Shown: in pieces, positions 43,442-52,724 of the stretch | Layout of the letters: each line of letters starts with the position of its first letter | Numbering within the stretch: the first letter of the stretch is position 1 | From: Actinomycetes bacterium | GTDB taxonomy: Bacteria; Actinomycetota; Acidimicrobiia; Acidimicrobiales; Bog-793 | Reading direction: 5' to 3' | Assembly (NCBI GenBank): GCA_021798985.1 | Contig: JAJZBI010000006.1 | Coordinates: forward strand, 1 to 64,000 | Length of the DNA: 64,000 bases | The notes under the pieces: model-generated | The model's input: only the letters and a program-made list of their open reading frames with translations | The model's database searches: none | Told to the model about the DNA's origin: nothing | Translations under genes and position numbers: made by a program

Positions 43442-44803
43442 ATGAGCAAGCTCAAGACGCTTGGAGGTGCTCAGCGGTTGCGTCACGGTACGACTCGCGG
43501 GCTGGCAGTTGCGATGGCAGCCGCGGCGCTGTCCGCGGGCGTAGTGATCACGGGCGCGCAAACCGCGAACGCGTCCCGTCGACTATCGGCAAATATTCAG
43601 ATGTGGATAGCCGGTAACAACACAACGAAGCCCATCTATGAAGCTGAGGCTGCGGCGTTCAGCAAGTCGCATCCGGGCATCACCGTCACGATTACCGACC
43701 TGCCTGGTCCGGCGTACACGCAAAAGCTGGACACCGCGTTGGCTGCCAATCAACTTCCGGCGATCTTTCAGGAGTACTCTCCCGGTCCGGCTCTACAGCA
43801 ACTCGTGCGATCCAAGCAGGTTGTAGACCTTACGCCCTACGTAAAAAGGCATTCTGTTATTACGCGCCGAATCCTGCAATCGGCCCTTGCGCAGGGTCAG
43901 ATCCACGGTCAGCAGTACGGGATTCCATACAACATCTTTCAAGAGACGGTCATCCTGTACAACAAGGCTGACTTCCGGAAGGCCGACATCAGCGGACCGC
44001 CACAGACGTGGTCACAGCTGAATACCGATATCGGCAAGCTGAAGGCTGCGGGGATCATTCCGGTCTCGATCTCTGGAACCGAGTCTGACAACTGGTACGA
44101 GCTCTGGCTCGAGAACTACGAAGTGCGTCATTCGGGGTTGGGCGTGACGAACGCGTTGGAGAAGGGCAAGAGCGCTGCGTTGGGGACGGCACCAGTGGTC
44201 GAGGCGGCGCGTGCCATGCAACAGCTCGTGAAGGCCAAAGCGTTTGAGCCGGGCTATTCAACGATTTCAGAGGCAAACGATGTTCCCTATGCGTTGCTCG
44301 GTACCGGTAAGGCGGGAATGCTCCTGTACGGAGCGTTCACGCCAAACTTTGTCAACGAGGCGGTGCCGAACTTTTCGGCCAGTGGGAATATGGGATGGTT
44401 CTCCTTCCCGAGCGTGTCTGGTGGGAAGGACAACGCCGTCATCGATTTGGCATCGCAGCCACAGCTTGTCGTGAACGCGCATATGAGCAAGGAGGACATC
44501 AAGGCAGCTGAGGAGTTCTTGGCGAGCTTTGTGTACTCCCCGGGTCAGGTAGCCGCGCTTTCGAAGACTGGGAATGTGGGTCCATTCGCGAACTCGCTGT
44601 ACCTTGTAAAGCAGCGTGCGCCAAAGGATCTCAAGTCCTACATGCTGTTCGAGCTGAAGGAAGCCCAGCAGCGCTCTTCGTTCATTAGCTGGAGCCAGTT
44701 GCTGCCGCCCGCGCAGACGACCAATTGGAACAACCTGCTCGAAGAGTTGTTCTCATTGGCAATCACACCGTCGCAGTTTGCCGCTCAAGCGGCCAAGCTG
44801 TGA
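43442..44803 (+). CDS. Sugar ABC importer solute-binding protein, family 1
   Basis: A 453-residue secreted receptor of the MalE-like type. The signal peptide spans about residues 1-45 (RGLAVAMAAAALSAGVVITGAQTANA). The mature part has QMWIAGNNTTKPIYEAEAAAFSKSHPGI and AYTQKLDTALAANQLPAIFQ, then YGIPYNIFQETVILYNKADF, all standard for family 1. No lipobox Cys is clear. ATG 43442 follows GAAGAGGGGGAAG; the frame opened by a TTG at 43424 is not needed. Two permeases follow. Placed after the sulfatase, its ligand is probably a sulfated or uronic oligosaccharide. Confidence 0.9.
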   Translation: MSKLKTLGGAQRLRHGTTRGLAVAMAAAALSAGVVITGAQTANASRRLSANIQMWIAGNNTTKPIYEAEAAAFSKSHPGITVTITDLPGPAYTQKLDTALAANQLPAIFQEYSPGPALQQLVRSKQVVDLTPYVKRHSVITRRILQSALAQGQIHGQQYGIPYNIFQETVILYNKADFRKADISGPPQTWSQLNTDIGKLKAAGIIPVSISGTESDNWYELWLENYEVRHSGLGVTNALEKGKSAALGTAPVVEAARAMQQLVKAKAFEPGYSTISEANDVPYALLGTGKAGMLLYGAFTPNFVNEAVPNFSASGNMGWFSFPSVSGGKDNAVIDLASQPQLVVNAHMSKEDIKAAEEFLASFVYSPGQVAALSKTGNVGPFANSLYLVKQRAPKDLKSYMLFELKEAQQRSSFISWSQLLPPAQTTNWNNLLEELFSLAITPSQFAAQAAKL

Positions 44804-44853
44804 GTCGCACCTGAAGGAACGGTACTGACGACTCGCGGCGGGGAGGGCACGTG

Positions 44854-45777
44854 ATGAGGGTCGAGTCACCGGTAGTGTCGGTGCGCGGAGCCGTGCGCAG
44901 CATGTACTCGCGTACTGATGGACGCGGAAAGCGTGAAGTTGGGCCTGGTCTCTTGGTCCTCCCCGCATTCGCGATCTACGGCGTCTTCGTCATCGGTGCA
45001 CTTCTCGCCGCGGTCGTCATCTCCTTTTTAAACTGGCCAATTGGTGGATCGGTCAGCTTTGCCGGACTGAAGAACTGGAGCACGTTCTTATCCGGTGGTG
45101 GTGTGAAGGCGTTGGGCGTCACGGCCGAGGTTATTGGGATCAGTTTGGTGGTTCAGATTCCGTTGAGTGTGGCCCTCGGAATATTCGCGGCGGGACGACA
45201 GCGCTATCGGGCGGTGCTGTCGTGGTTGTACGTGCTCCCCCTGCTGGTGTCTCCGACAGGGATTGCGATCACCTGGGCACGACTGTTCGATCCGACGTTC
45301 GGCGGCTTCACGTCTATCATTCAACAGACCTGGCTTTCGAGTCGCGCTGCGGCGCCCGTGATCGTGACGCTGGCGTTCAGCTGGCGGATCGTTCCCTTCT
45401 ACGTGATCTTGATCCAGGCAGCGGTGAGGACGATTCCCCGGGAGCTGTTCGATGCGGCTGCGGTGGATGGAGCCTCGGGAGCGCGGCTGATCCGACACAT
45501 TTTGTTGCCGCAGTTGCGACACACCATTGTGGTTGTTGCGATTCTTGCGGTAACGGGTGCGCTGACCGCGTTTGACCTCTACTTCGTCATGACCGGTGGC
45601 GGGCCCGATGGTGCCACAACGACACTTGCGGTGGGGGTCTACCTTCAAGCCTTCTCGAATCAGGTGCTCGGTCCCGCTTCCGTCTACGCCGTGGTGGTGG
45701 CCGCAGCGGGACTGTTGACGGCAGGTCTCGTGTCGCGAGCAACGAAATTCGGTGAAATGCGCAGTCAAAGGCAGTAA
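44854..45777 (+). CDS. Sugar ABC importer permease, MalF/UgpA type
   Basis: A 307-residue membrane protein with six helices. The coupling-loop motif is RTIPRELFDAAAVDGASGARLIRHILLPQL (near residue 200), the EAA-loop consensus. A 30-residue cytoplasmic N-terminus precedes the first helix (LVLPAFAIYGVFVIGALLAAVV). ATG 44854 or the GTG just before it can start the gene; GGGGAGGG is upstream. The permease partner follows with 13 bases between. No ATPase gene accompanies the pair, so a shared MsiK-like ATPase (such as the PotA-type one at 58395, or one elsewhere) is expected. Confidence 0.9.
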   Translation: MRVESPVVSVRGAVRSMYSRTDGRGKREVGPGLLVLPAFAIYGVFVIGALLAAVVISFLNWPIGGSVSFAGLKNWSTFLSGGGVKALGVTAEVIGISLVVQIPLSVALGIFAAGRQRYRAVLSWLYVLPLLVSPTGIAITWARLFDPTFGGFTSIIQQTWLSSRAAAPVIVTLAFSWRIVPFYVILIQAAVRTIPRELFDAAAVDGASGARLIRHILLPQLRHTIVVVAILAVTGALTAFDLYFVMTGGGPDGATTTLAVGVYLQAFSNQVLGPASVYAVVVAAAGLLTAGLVSRATKFGEMRSQRQ

Positions 45778-45790
45778 GAAGGAGAGAACG

Positions 45791-46684
45791 ATGGCGTCGA
45801 TAGCCGTAGAAGAGCCATCGGCAGAGCCGGCATATTGCCGGAGGTCCCGACTGCAGGCATTGAAGATCAGCAGAGTCCTGTCTGGTGTGCTCGGCACCGC
45901 CTGGGCGGTGATCGCGGTTGCGCCGCTGTATTTCTTGGTGCTGGGGAGTCTGCGCGGCGAGGGCGCCTACCTGACGGCCAATCCGTGGTGGCCGAGCGGT
46001 GGGGTGACGCTTTCGAACTATCGGGTTGCCCTCAGTGGCGTGGGAACGGCTCTCTTGAACAGCGTGATCGTTACGGTGAGCGTGTGTGCACTCGTCATCG
46101 TGTTGAGCGTCCCAGCAGCGTACGCGATTGTCAGAGGCAGAGGAAGGGGCATCCGGCTTTGCTATGTGCTGTTCCTCGCCGGGCTGGCGATTCCGATCGA
46201 GGGGACGATCGTTTCAGTATTCATCATTGTGCTGCACCTGCACCTGTATAACTCCTTGGCGGGGATCATCGTGCCGACCGCAGCGTTCTCCATGGCGTTG
46301 GCGGTGCTCATTTTGGTTGCCTTCCTCAGAGATGTGCCGTCTGAGCTCTACGAGGCGATGGAGCTGGATGGAGCGGGGAGAATGCAGCTTCTGCGGTCGC
46401 TCGTGTTCCCGATGGCGCGGCCACCATTGCTTGGGATCGGTGTGTTTGTCGCGCTGTCGAGCTGGAACTCGTTGCTCTTGCCATTGGTGACCACAACGAG
46501 CAATGCGCAGGCGGTACTGCCGGTTGCGCTGTTGCGTTTGGAATCTTCGAATGGTGCGGACTACCCGGCGATTCTGGCATCGGTGGTGTGGTCCGCAATA
46601 CCGATCATCGTCCTCTATCTGGTGGGGCGTCGGCAGCTGATCGGTGGCCTGGTTATTGGGAGCTCAAGCAATCTTGGCCGATAG
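45791..46684 (+). CDS. Sugar ABC importer permease, MalG/UgpE type
   Basis: A 297-residue six-helix protein. The N-terminal helix (GTAWAVIAVAPLYFLVLGSL) and the family stretch NSVIVTVSVCALVIVLSVPAAYAIVRG lie before the coupling loop VPSELYEAMELDGAGRMQLLRSLVFPMARP (near residue 190). ATG 45791 is preferred to the ATG at 45752 because AAGAAGGAGAG lies before it and the overlap with the first permease is then avoided. It is the last gene of the island. The 345 bases after it (46685-47029) hold nothing I can assign, apart from sequence that leads into the beta-lactamase-family gene. Confidence 0.9.
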   Translation: MASIAVEEPSAEPAYCRRSRLQALKISRVLSGVLGTAWAVIAVAPLYFLVLGSLRGEGAYLTANPWWPSGGVTLSNYRVALSGVGTALLNSVIVTVSVCALVIVLSVPAAYAIVRGRGRGIRLCYVLFLAGLAIPIEGTIVSVFIIVLHLHLYNSLAGIIVPTAAFSMALAVLILVAFLRDVPSELYEAMELDGAGRMQLLRSLVFPMARPPLLGIGVFVALSSWNSLLLPLVTTTSNAQAVLPVALLRLESSNGADYPAILASVVWSAIPIIVLYLVGRRQLIGGLVIGSSSNLGR

Positions 46685-47029
46685 CGCCGGGAGGACGTTG
46701 AGGAGTCGGAGCTGGCAGTGAGTGTTGGTTGTGTGGAGCGCGGCGTCGTCGGGGACTCGAGCGACTTGTGCGCCTGAAGTCGCGAAGGCGAGTCGGTCGA
46801 CTTCTGCGCGTTGGCCGCGTTGGCGCTGTGTCCTGGTGGTGAGACAAGTAGCGGGACGCGGTCATGATGATGCACGGGAGGATCGTTCATGGCAACGTGG
46901 TCAACGAGGTGGGCACCGCGCGCCCGCGGCATTCTGGCGGGTGGGCCCGAGGGCTGCCGAGATATGTTGTTCTAGAGCGACGGCGCACGTTCCCGTTCGC
47001 CATTCGTCGCTGTCGTTAGGGAGATCCTC

Positions 47030-48469
47030 GTGCCGGTCACGCAAGGCCTGATCGAAGACGTCGCCGACTGGGCGAGCACGTGGCTGGCCTTCCGGCGTGC
47101 CAGCGTCGGGGTGCCCGGGCTGCAGTATGCGATCGCCTGGCGAGGCGAGGTGCTGGTGAGCGGTGGTGATGGGCTCTCGGACTGCCAGCGGGGCGTCCCG
47201 ATGAGCGATGCGCAGTTGTTCCGGATCGCCTCGCACTCAAAGACCCTCACGGCCACGCTGCTCATGCAGCTGAGCGACCGTGATCATCCGGCTCTTGGCC
47301 TGGACGATCGGGTGGGCGACCACCTCCCCGAGCTTTCTGGCCGGCCCGGGCTCGCTGGGATCGCGCAGTGCCGTATCGGCGAGCTCGCCCACCATGGCTC
47401 GGGGATCAGCCGGGACGGCATCGACGGGGACTACTGGCAGCTCGCGCGCCCCTTTCCCGACCGCGATGCGCTGCTGTCGCTGCTCGAGGTGAGCCCGTCT
47501 CCTTTCGGCCCGAGCGAGCGGTTCCACTACTCGAACCTCGCCTACTCCCTCCTCGGTCTGATCATCGAGCGCGTCAGCGGGGCGAGCTTCTCCGATCTCA
47601 TCGCCGAACGGATCGCTCGCCCGCTCGGGCTCGCCGACACGGCGGCTGACTACCTCGAAGCGCGCGCCGAGGAGTACGCGATCGGCTACAGCCACGCGCT
47701 CGGCGGCCTCGGGCGGCTTGCCATCGAGCACATCCCGACAAACGCCATGGCGCCGGCGACCGGGGTCACGAGCACGGCGAGGGATCTCGTCCGCTTCTTC
47801 TCCGCGCATTGCGAGGGCGACCACACGCTGCTCAGCGAGGCTGCGAAGCGGCGGATGCAGCACGAGCAGTGGCAGCCGCGAAGCGGCGAGGGCTATGCGC
47901 TCGGCCTGCAGACCCTAAAGGTCGGCGAGCGCCGCCTGATCGGCCACTCGGGCGGCTATCCCGGCCACATCACGCGGACCTGGTGCGACCCGAACGACCA
48001 GCTGGTGGTGTCGGTGCTGACGAACGCGACCGCCGCGCCGGCGAGCGCGTGGGCGACGGGGATCTTCCGCTTGATCGACAGCCTCGCCCAACGGCCTGGA
48101 CACGCGCTGAGCGAAGAGATCGAGCCGAGGTCCTTTGCGGGACGCTTCGCCGGGCTGTGGGGCGCCTTTGACATCGCGAGCTTCGATGGCCAGCTCTATG
48201 AGGTTGGCCTCGAGGGCGACGACCCGAGCGCGGCGCTGAGCGAGCTGGCGATCACCGGAGCCGACGCGGCGGTGCTCGCCAAGGCGCCCGACGGCTACGC
48301 GAGCGAGGGTGAGCCCTACCGCTTCGAGCGCGATCTCGACGGCAGGGTCCGCGCCGTGCGGGGCGAGTCGGGGATGCGGGCGGTCGCGCTCGAGGACTGG
48401 GCGGCACGCGTCGCCCAAGGCGATGCGATCGCCCGCCCCGATGCCGGGGCAGAGCGACCCGCGGACTGA
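47030..48469 (+). CDS. Beta-lactamase-family serine hydrolase (class C-like)
   Basis: A 479-residue penicillin-binding-protein-like hydrolase. The three active-site motifs are intact: SxxK in RIASHSKTLTA (near residue 70), Y-S-N in FHYSNLAYSLLG (near 167), and HSGG in LIGHSGGYPG (near 305). A C-terminal beta domain of about 130 residues follows. There is no signal peptide, which argues for a cytoplasmic esterase or peptidase rather than an antibiotic-resistance enzyme. The GTG start has AGGGAGATCC upstream. A decayed copy of its first 60 codons lies at 40430. It converges on the DUF47 gene. Confidence 0.88.
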   Translation: MPVTQGLIEDVADWASTWLAFRRASVGVPGLQYAIAWRGEVLVSGGDGLSDCQRGVPMSDAQLFRIASHSKTLTATLLMQLSDRDHPALGLDDRVGDHLPELSGRPGLAGIAQCRIGELAHHGSGISRDGIDGDYWQLARPFPDRDALLSLLEVSPSPFGPSERFHYSNLAYSLLGLIIERVSGASFSDLIAERIARPLGLADTAADYLEARAEEYAIGYSHALGGLGRLAIEHIPTNAMAPATGVTSTARDLVRFFSAHCEGDHTLLSEAAKRRMQHEQWQPRSGEGYALGLQTLKVGERRLIGHSGGYPGHITRTWCDPNDQLVVSVLTNATAAPASAWATGIFRLIDSLAQRPGHALSEEIEPRSFAGRFAGLWGAFDIASFDGQLYEVGLEGDDPSAALSELAITGADAAVLAKAPDGYASEGEPYRFERDLDGRVRAVRGESGMRAVALEDWAARVAQGDAIARPDAGAERPAD

Positions 48470-48584
48470 GGAGCGCGGAGGCGACCGGTGGTCGCAGCCC
48501 GTCCACGCCCACGCTGCGGCGAGGCGGTGGACGCTCGCGCCGTTGGCGCTCTCGCCATTTCTTGGGCGCGGTCAGGAGCGAGCG

Positions 48585-49283
48585 TCAGGGCTCAGACGGC
48601 AGCACGTAGCTGCCGTTGCGTTTGACGAGCGCGTCGGTGCACACGCCGACCGCCTCGCCGACGCGCAGTCCGATGACGTCGAGGCGGCGCAAGAGCTCGC
48701 GTTGCTTCAGCGTCTCCATGGTGAGCTCGCCGGCGAACAGTCCCGCCAGTTCGGCCTGGAAGTGGCGCCGGATGCCGTTGGCCCCGCGCTTTGCGGTGAG
48801 CAGGCTGGCGATCACGGTGTCGGGTTGCTCGATCAATGCTGCGATGGCGCCGCGCAGCTCGCCCAACCCGTCGGCAAGCGTGGCGAGCACGCCGGCGAGC
48901 CCGCTGGCGTCGCTCGGTGCGTACAGCGCCCACTCGCGCACGAAGTCCCGCGTGTTGTCGAGCACGTCGTCGATCGATCGCGAGAGCCGGAAGAGGTCCT
49001 CGCGATCAAGCGGGGTGACGATCGCCTCGGCGAGTGCGCCGACGAGCTCTTGGCGCAGCGCGTCGCCGCGGCGCTCGATGCCACGCATCGCCTCGTCGAT
49101 GTCTGGTGCGGCGACCTCGCCGCGCACCACCGCGGCGGCGAAGCGGGCGCCTTCCAGCGCACAGTCGAGGTGCGCCACCAAGATGTCGACGAGCACTGGG
49201 CCGCTGCGGCCGGCGACGTCCCTGGCAAAGCTCGACAGGCGCTCGGCGCGGTGGCGGAGCCGCCCGAGGGGGCTCATCGCCAT
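48585..49283 (-). CDS. DUF47/PhoU-like phosphate transport accessory protein
   Basis: A 232-residue all-helical protein of the DUF47 (TIGR00153) family, PhoU-like partners of PiT phosphate transporters. Typical blocks are HLDCALEGARFAAAVVRG, DEAMRGIERRGDALRQEL, PLDREDLFRLSRSIDDVLDNTRDF near residue 95, which in the family bears the metal-binding Asp/Glu, and RRHFQAELAGLFAGEL near the end. ATG 49283 (or 49277) is chosen; the frame opening at 49463 adds a long Arg-rich tail that belongs to the mmsA shadow. Such genes are normally next to the PiT gene, but here the iolB-iolD-mmsA operon lies between them. Confidence 0.85.
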   Translation of the reverse strand: MAMSPLGRLRHRAERLSSFARDVAGRSGPVLVDILVAHLDCALEGARFAAAVVRGEVAAPDIDEAMRGIERRGDALRQELVGALAEAIVTPLDREDLFRLSRSIDDVLDNTRDFVREWALYAPSDASGLAGVLATLADGLGELRGAIAALIEQPDTVIASLLTAKRGANGIRRHFQAELAGLFAGELTMETLKQRELLRRLDVIGLRVGEAVGVCTDALVKRNGSYVLPSEP

Positions 49284-49314
49284 CCGCCCGGATCGCACGG
49301 CGCGCCCGGCAGGC

Positions 49315-50808
49315 TCACTCGGCGGTCGGGAAGTGGTAGGACGCGCCGCCGTCGATCGGCTGGGGCCAGCGCTCGGTGACGACCTTCTGGCGCGTGTAGA
49401 AGCCGACGCCCTCCTCGCCGTGCACCCGGCGCTCGCCGAACAGCGAGTCCTTCCAGCCACCAAAGGAGTAGTAGGCCATCGGCACAGGGATCGGGACGTT
49501 GACGCCGATCATGCCGACCCGGACCTCGCGGTGGAAGCGCCGCGCCGCCTCGCCCGAGCTCGTGAAGATCGCCGTGCCGTTGCCATACGGGTTGGCGTTG
49601 ATGAGCGCGATCGCCTCATCGATGCTGTCGGCTCGCAGCACCGAGAGCACCGGGCCGAAGATCTCGTCTCGGTAAACCTCCATGTCGGGCGCGACCTGAT
49701 CGAGAATCGTCGGTCCGACGAAGAAACCGTCCTCGTGCCCGGGCACCACGAGGCCGCGGCCGTCGAGGGCGACCTTGGCGCCTGCTGGCTTGGCGCGCTC
49801 GATGTAGCCGACGATGCGGTCGCGGGCCTCCATGGTGATCACGGGCCCCATCTCGCTCGCCTGGTCGCGTCCCGGGCCGACGCGGATCGCGCGGGCCTGC
49901 TCGGCGACGGCGTCGACGAAGGCGTCGGCGACCGGACCGACGGCGATGGCCGCGGAGATCGCCATGCATCGTTCGCCGGCCGAGCCGAAGGCGGCGGCGC
50001 TCACGTGCATCGCCGCGTAATCCGTTGCGGCGTCTGGCAGGACGATGGCGTGGTTCTTCGCGCCGCCGAGCGCCTGGACGCGCTTTCCCGCCGCGCTCGC
50101 CCAGCCATAGACGGCGCGGGCGATCGGCGTCGAGCCGACGAAGGAGACCGCCGCGATCTTCTCGTGGCGACACAGCGCCTCGACGGCGACCTTGTCGCCG
50201 TGCAGGACGTTGAAGACGCCCTCGGGCAGTCCGGCCTTCTGCCAGAGCTCGGCCAGCAGCATCGACGGGCTCGGGTCGCGCTCGCTCGGCTTCAACACGA
50301 CGGTGTTCCCGCACGCGATGGCGATCGGGAACATCCACATCGGGACCATGACCGGGAAGTTGAAGGGGGTGATGCAGGCGACGACGCCGAGGGGCTGGCG
50401 GTAGGAGAAGACGTCCACGCCCGTCGAGACCTGGTCGGAGTACTGGCCCTTTAAGAGCTGGGGGATGCCGCAGGCGAACTCGAGGACCTCAAGGCCGCGC
50501 TGGACCTCCCCGCGGGCGTCCGAGAGCACCTTGCCGTGCTCGGCTGAGACGGCCGTGGCGAGCTCGTCCAGGTGCGCGTTGACGAGCTCCCGGAAGGAGA
50601 AGAGCACCTTGGTGCGGGTGCTGAGCGAGCTCTCCGACCAGCGCGCGAAGGCGTCGGCCGCGCAGTCAACGGCCGCGTCGACGTCGGGCTCCTCGGCGAG
50701 CAGGACCTCGGCCTGCTGGACACCGAGCGCGGGGTCGAACACCGGGGAGGTGCGCCGCGAGGAGGCCGCGGTGGCCTTGCCTCCGATGAAGTGCTCGATT
50801 CTGCGCAC
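49315..50808 (-). CDS. mmsA: Methylmalonate-semialdehyde dehydrogenase (CoA-acylating), inositol pathway
   Basis: A 497-residue aldehyde dehydrogenase, the IolA/MmsA type that turns malonate semialdehyde into acetyl-CoA. Landmarks are ITPFNFPVMVPMWMFPIA (near residue 150), LKPSERDPSPS with the NAD-binding Lys, FVGSTPIARAVY, the catalytic Cys in AFGSAGERCMA (near 285), and the closing EIFGPVLSVLRA and SSGEAARRFHREVRVGMIGVNVPIPVPMAYYSFGGWKDSLFG. The latter stretch is diagnostic of the MmsA group, which needs no Glu general base. It starts at GTG 50808 with GAAAGAAGAG upstream, 41 bases after iolD, and is the third gene of the minus-strand iol operon. Confidence 0.93.
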   Translation of the reverse strand: MRRIEHFIGGKATAASSRRTSPVFDPALGVQQAEVLLAEEPDVDAAVDCAADAFARWSESSLSTRTKVLFSFRELVNAHLDELATAVSAEHGKVLSDARGEVQRGLEVLEFACGIPQLLKGQYSDQVSTGVDVFSYRQPLGVVACITPFNFPVMVPMWMFPIAIACGNTVVLKPSERDPSPSMLLAELWQKAGLPEGVFNVLHGDKVAVEALCRHEKIAAVSFVGSTPIARAVYGWASAAGKRVQALGGAKNHAIVLPDAATDYAAMHVSAAAFGSAGERCMAISAAIAVGPVADAFVDAVAEQARAIRVGPGRDQASEMGPVITMEARDRIVGYIERAKPAGAKVALDGRGLVVPGHEDGFFVGPTILDQVAPDMEVYRDEIFGPVLSVLRADSIDEAIALINANPYGNGTAIFTSSGEAARRFHREVRVGMIGVNVPIPVPMAYYSFGGWKDSLFGERRVHGEEGVGFYTRQKVVTERWPQPIDGGASYHFPTAE

Positions 50809-50849
50809 GTCGCTCTTCTTTCCCCCGCAGCGGCGGGCATGGCAATGGG

Positions 50850-52724
50850 TCAGCAGTACGGGCGCTGGCGCGCCTTTGCCTCCTCATACGCGGCGCGCGC
50901 GGCGCGCGTCTCGGGGAGGGTCGAGACCTCGGCGACCGCCACGTCCCACCACGCCTCGCTCGAGGGCGCGCCCACCAACGGGTCGGTCTCGATGCGCACG
51001 AGGGCAGGGCCGGGATGGGCCCTGGCGTCGGCGAGCGCCTTTTGGAACGCGGCGAGATCCCGGCACTCGAAAGTGGCGACGCCGAGGCTCGCCGCGTTCT
51101 TGGCGAGGTCGATCGGCAAGAGGTCACCATCCAGCCGCCCCGTCTTCGGGTTGCGGTAGCGGTACGCGGTGCCAAAGCGCTGCGAGCCCAGGCCCTCGGA
51201 GAGCGCGCCGATCGAGGCGAAGCCGTGGTTGTCGACGAGGACGATCACGAGGTCGATCTGCTCCTGCACGGCGGTGACGAGCTCTTGGGCCATCATCAGA
51301 TACGAGCCGTCGCCGACGAGCACGTAGACGTCGCGCTCTTGGGCGGCGAGCTTGACGCCGATGCCGCCGGCGATCTCATAGCCCATGCAGGAGTAGCCGT
51401 ACTCGACGTGGTAGCCCTTGGGGTCTCGCGTGCGCCACAGCTTGTGCAGGTCGCCGGGCATCGACCCCGCCGCGCAGACCACGACGTCGCGCGGCGCCAT
51501 CGCTTGGTTTAGGGCGCCGAGGACCTCGCTTTGGGCGGGGAGCGGGCCGTGGCCGAGGTGGTAGGCGGCCTCGACGGTTGCGTCCCATGCGCCGGCGAGG
51601 GCGCTCGCCCGCGCCGTGTGCGCCGCCGGTGCCTGGTGGTCACCGAGCGCCTCATCGAGCGCCGAGAGGATCTCGCGGGCGTCGCCGACCACCATCTCGC
51701 CGGCGTGCTTGGCGGCGTCGAAGCGGGCGATGTTGACGTTGACGAAGCGGACGGAGGGGTCCAAGAAGGCGGTGCGCGAGGCGGTGGTGAAGTCGCTCCA
51801 GCGGGTCCCGACGCCGATGACGACGTCCGCCTCGGCGGCGAGCGCGTTGGCGGCGGTCGTGCCGGTGGCCCCGATGGCGCCCACCGCGCACGGGTGGTCG
51901 TAGGCGAGCGCGCCCTTTCCGGCCTGGGTCTCGGCGACCGGGATGCCATGCCGGCTGGCGAAGCTCTGCAACGCCTCGGTGGCCTCGGCGTAGATCACCC
52001 CTCCGCCCGCCACGATCAAGGGGCGCTTGGCGCCGGCGATGAGCGCGGCGGCGCGCGCGAGCGCGCGATCGTCCGGGCGCGGCCGGTCGAGGTGCCAGAC
52101 GCGGCGCGCGAAGAGCTCGTCGGGCCACTCGGCCGCCTCGGCCTGGACGTCCTGGCACAGCGCCAGGGTGACGGCCCCGGTTTCGGCCTGGTCGGTGAGG
52201 GCGCGCATCGCCCCGAGCAGCGCCTCGGGGAGCTGCTCGGGGCGCGTCACGCGGTCGAAGTAGCGAGAAACGGGCCGGAAGACGTCATTGACCGAGGCGT
52301 CGCGGGCGGCGGGAACCTCGAGCTGCTGGAGGACGGGGTCGGCGACCCGGGTGGCAAAGACGTCGCCGGGCAGCAAGAGGACCGGCAAGCGGTTCACGGT
52401 GGCGAGGGCCGCCCCGGTCACCATGTTCGTCGCGCCCGGGCCGATCGAAGACGTGCAGGCGAGCGTGGAGCAGCGGTTCGACATCCTGGCGTAGGCCGCC
52501 GCGGCGTGCACCATGGCCTGCTCGTTGCGAGCCTGGTAGTAAGGGAGCTCGCCCGGCCGCTCGAGCTCAGCCTCGAGCAGCGCCTCGCCCATGCCCGCGA
52601 CGTTGCCGTGGCCGAAGATCCCAAAGCACCCAGCGACAAGTCGCGCCTCGCGCCCGTCCCGCTCGCTGTACTGCTGGGCGAGGAAGCGGACGATCGCCTG
52701 GGCGACGGTCAAGCGGACGCCCAT
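50850..52724 (-). CDS. iolD: 3D-(3,5/4)-trihydroxycyclohexane-1,2-dione hydrolase
   Basis: A 624-residue thiamin-diphosphate enzyme that opens the inositol ring. The N-terminal part has a Glu-containing FGIFGHGNVAGMGEALLE (near 35-52), the central domain SIGPGATNMVTGAALATVNRLPVLLLPGD, and the C-terminal ThDP motif VLVGDGSYLMMAQELVTAVQEQ...DNHGFASIG (near residue 480). ATG 52724 is correct: it overlaps the iolB stop (TGATG). The frame opening at 52784 would run into iolB. It is the second gene of the iolB-iolD-mmsA operon. Confidence 0.93.
   Translation of the reverse strand: MGVRLTVAQAIVRFLAQQYSERDGREARLVAGCFGIFGHGNVAGMGEALLEAELERPGELPYYQARNEQAMVHAAAAYARMSNRCSTLACTSSIGPGATNMVTGAALATVNRLPVLLLPGDVFATRVADPVLQQLEVPAARDASVNDVFRPVSRYFDRVTRPEQLPEALLGAMRALTDQAETGAVTLALCQDVQAEAAEWPDELFARRVWHLDRPRPDDRALARAAALIAGAKRPLIVAGGGVIYAEATEALQSFASRHGIPVAETQAGKGALAYDHPCAVGAIGATGTTAANALAAEADVVIGVGTRWSDFTTASRTAFLDPSVRFVNVNIARFDAAKHAGEMVVGDAREILSALDEALGDHQAPAAHTARASALAGAWDATVEAAYHLGHGPLPAQSEVLGALNQAMAPRDVVVCAAGSMPGDLHKLWRTRDPKGYHVEYGYSCMGYEIAGGIGVKLAAQERDVYVLVGDGSYLMMAQELVTAVQEQIDLVIVLVDNHGFASIGALSEGLGSQRFGTAYRYRNPKTGRLDGDLLPIDLAKNAASLGVATFECRDLAAFQKALADARAHPGPALVRIETDPLVGAPSSEAWWDVAVAEVSTLPETRAARAAYEEAKARQRPYC

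Noticed and set aside
47030-48469. Antibiotic-resistance beta-lactamase
   Set aside because: The motifs fit the broad class C/esterase group, there is no signal peptide, and the context is not resistance.
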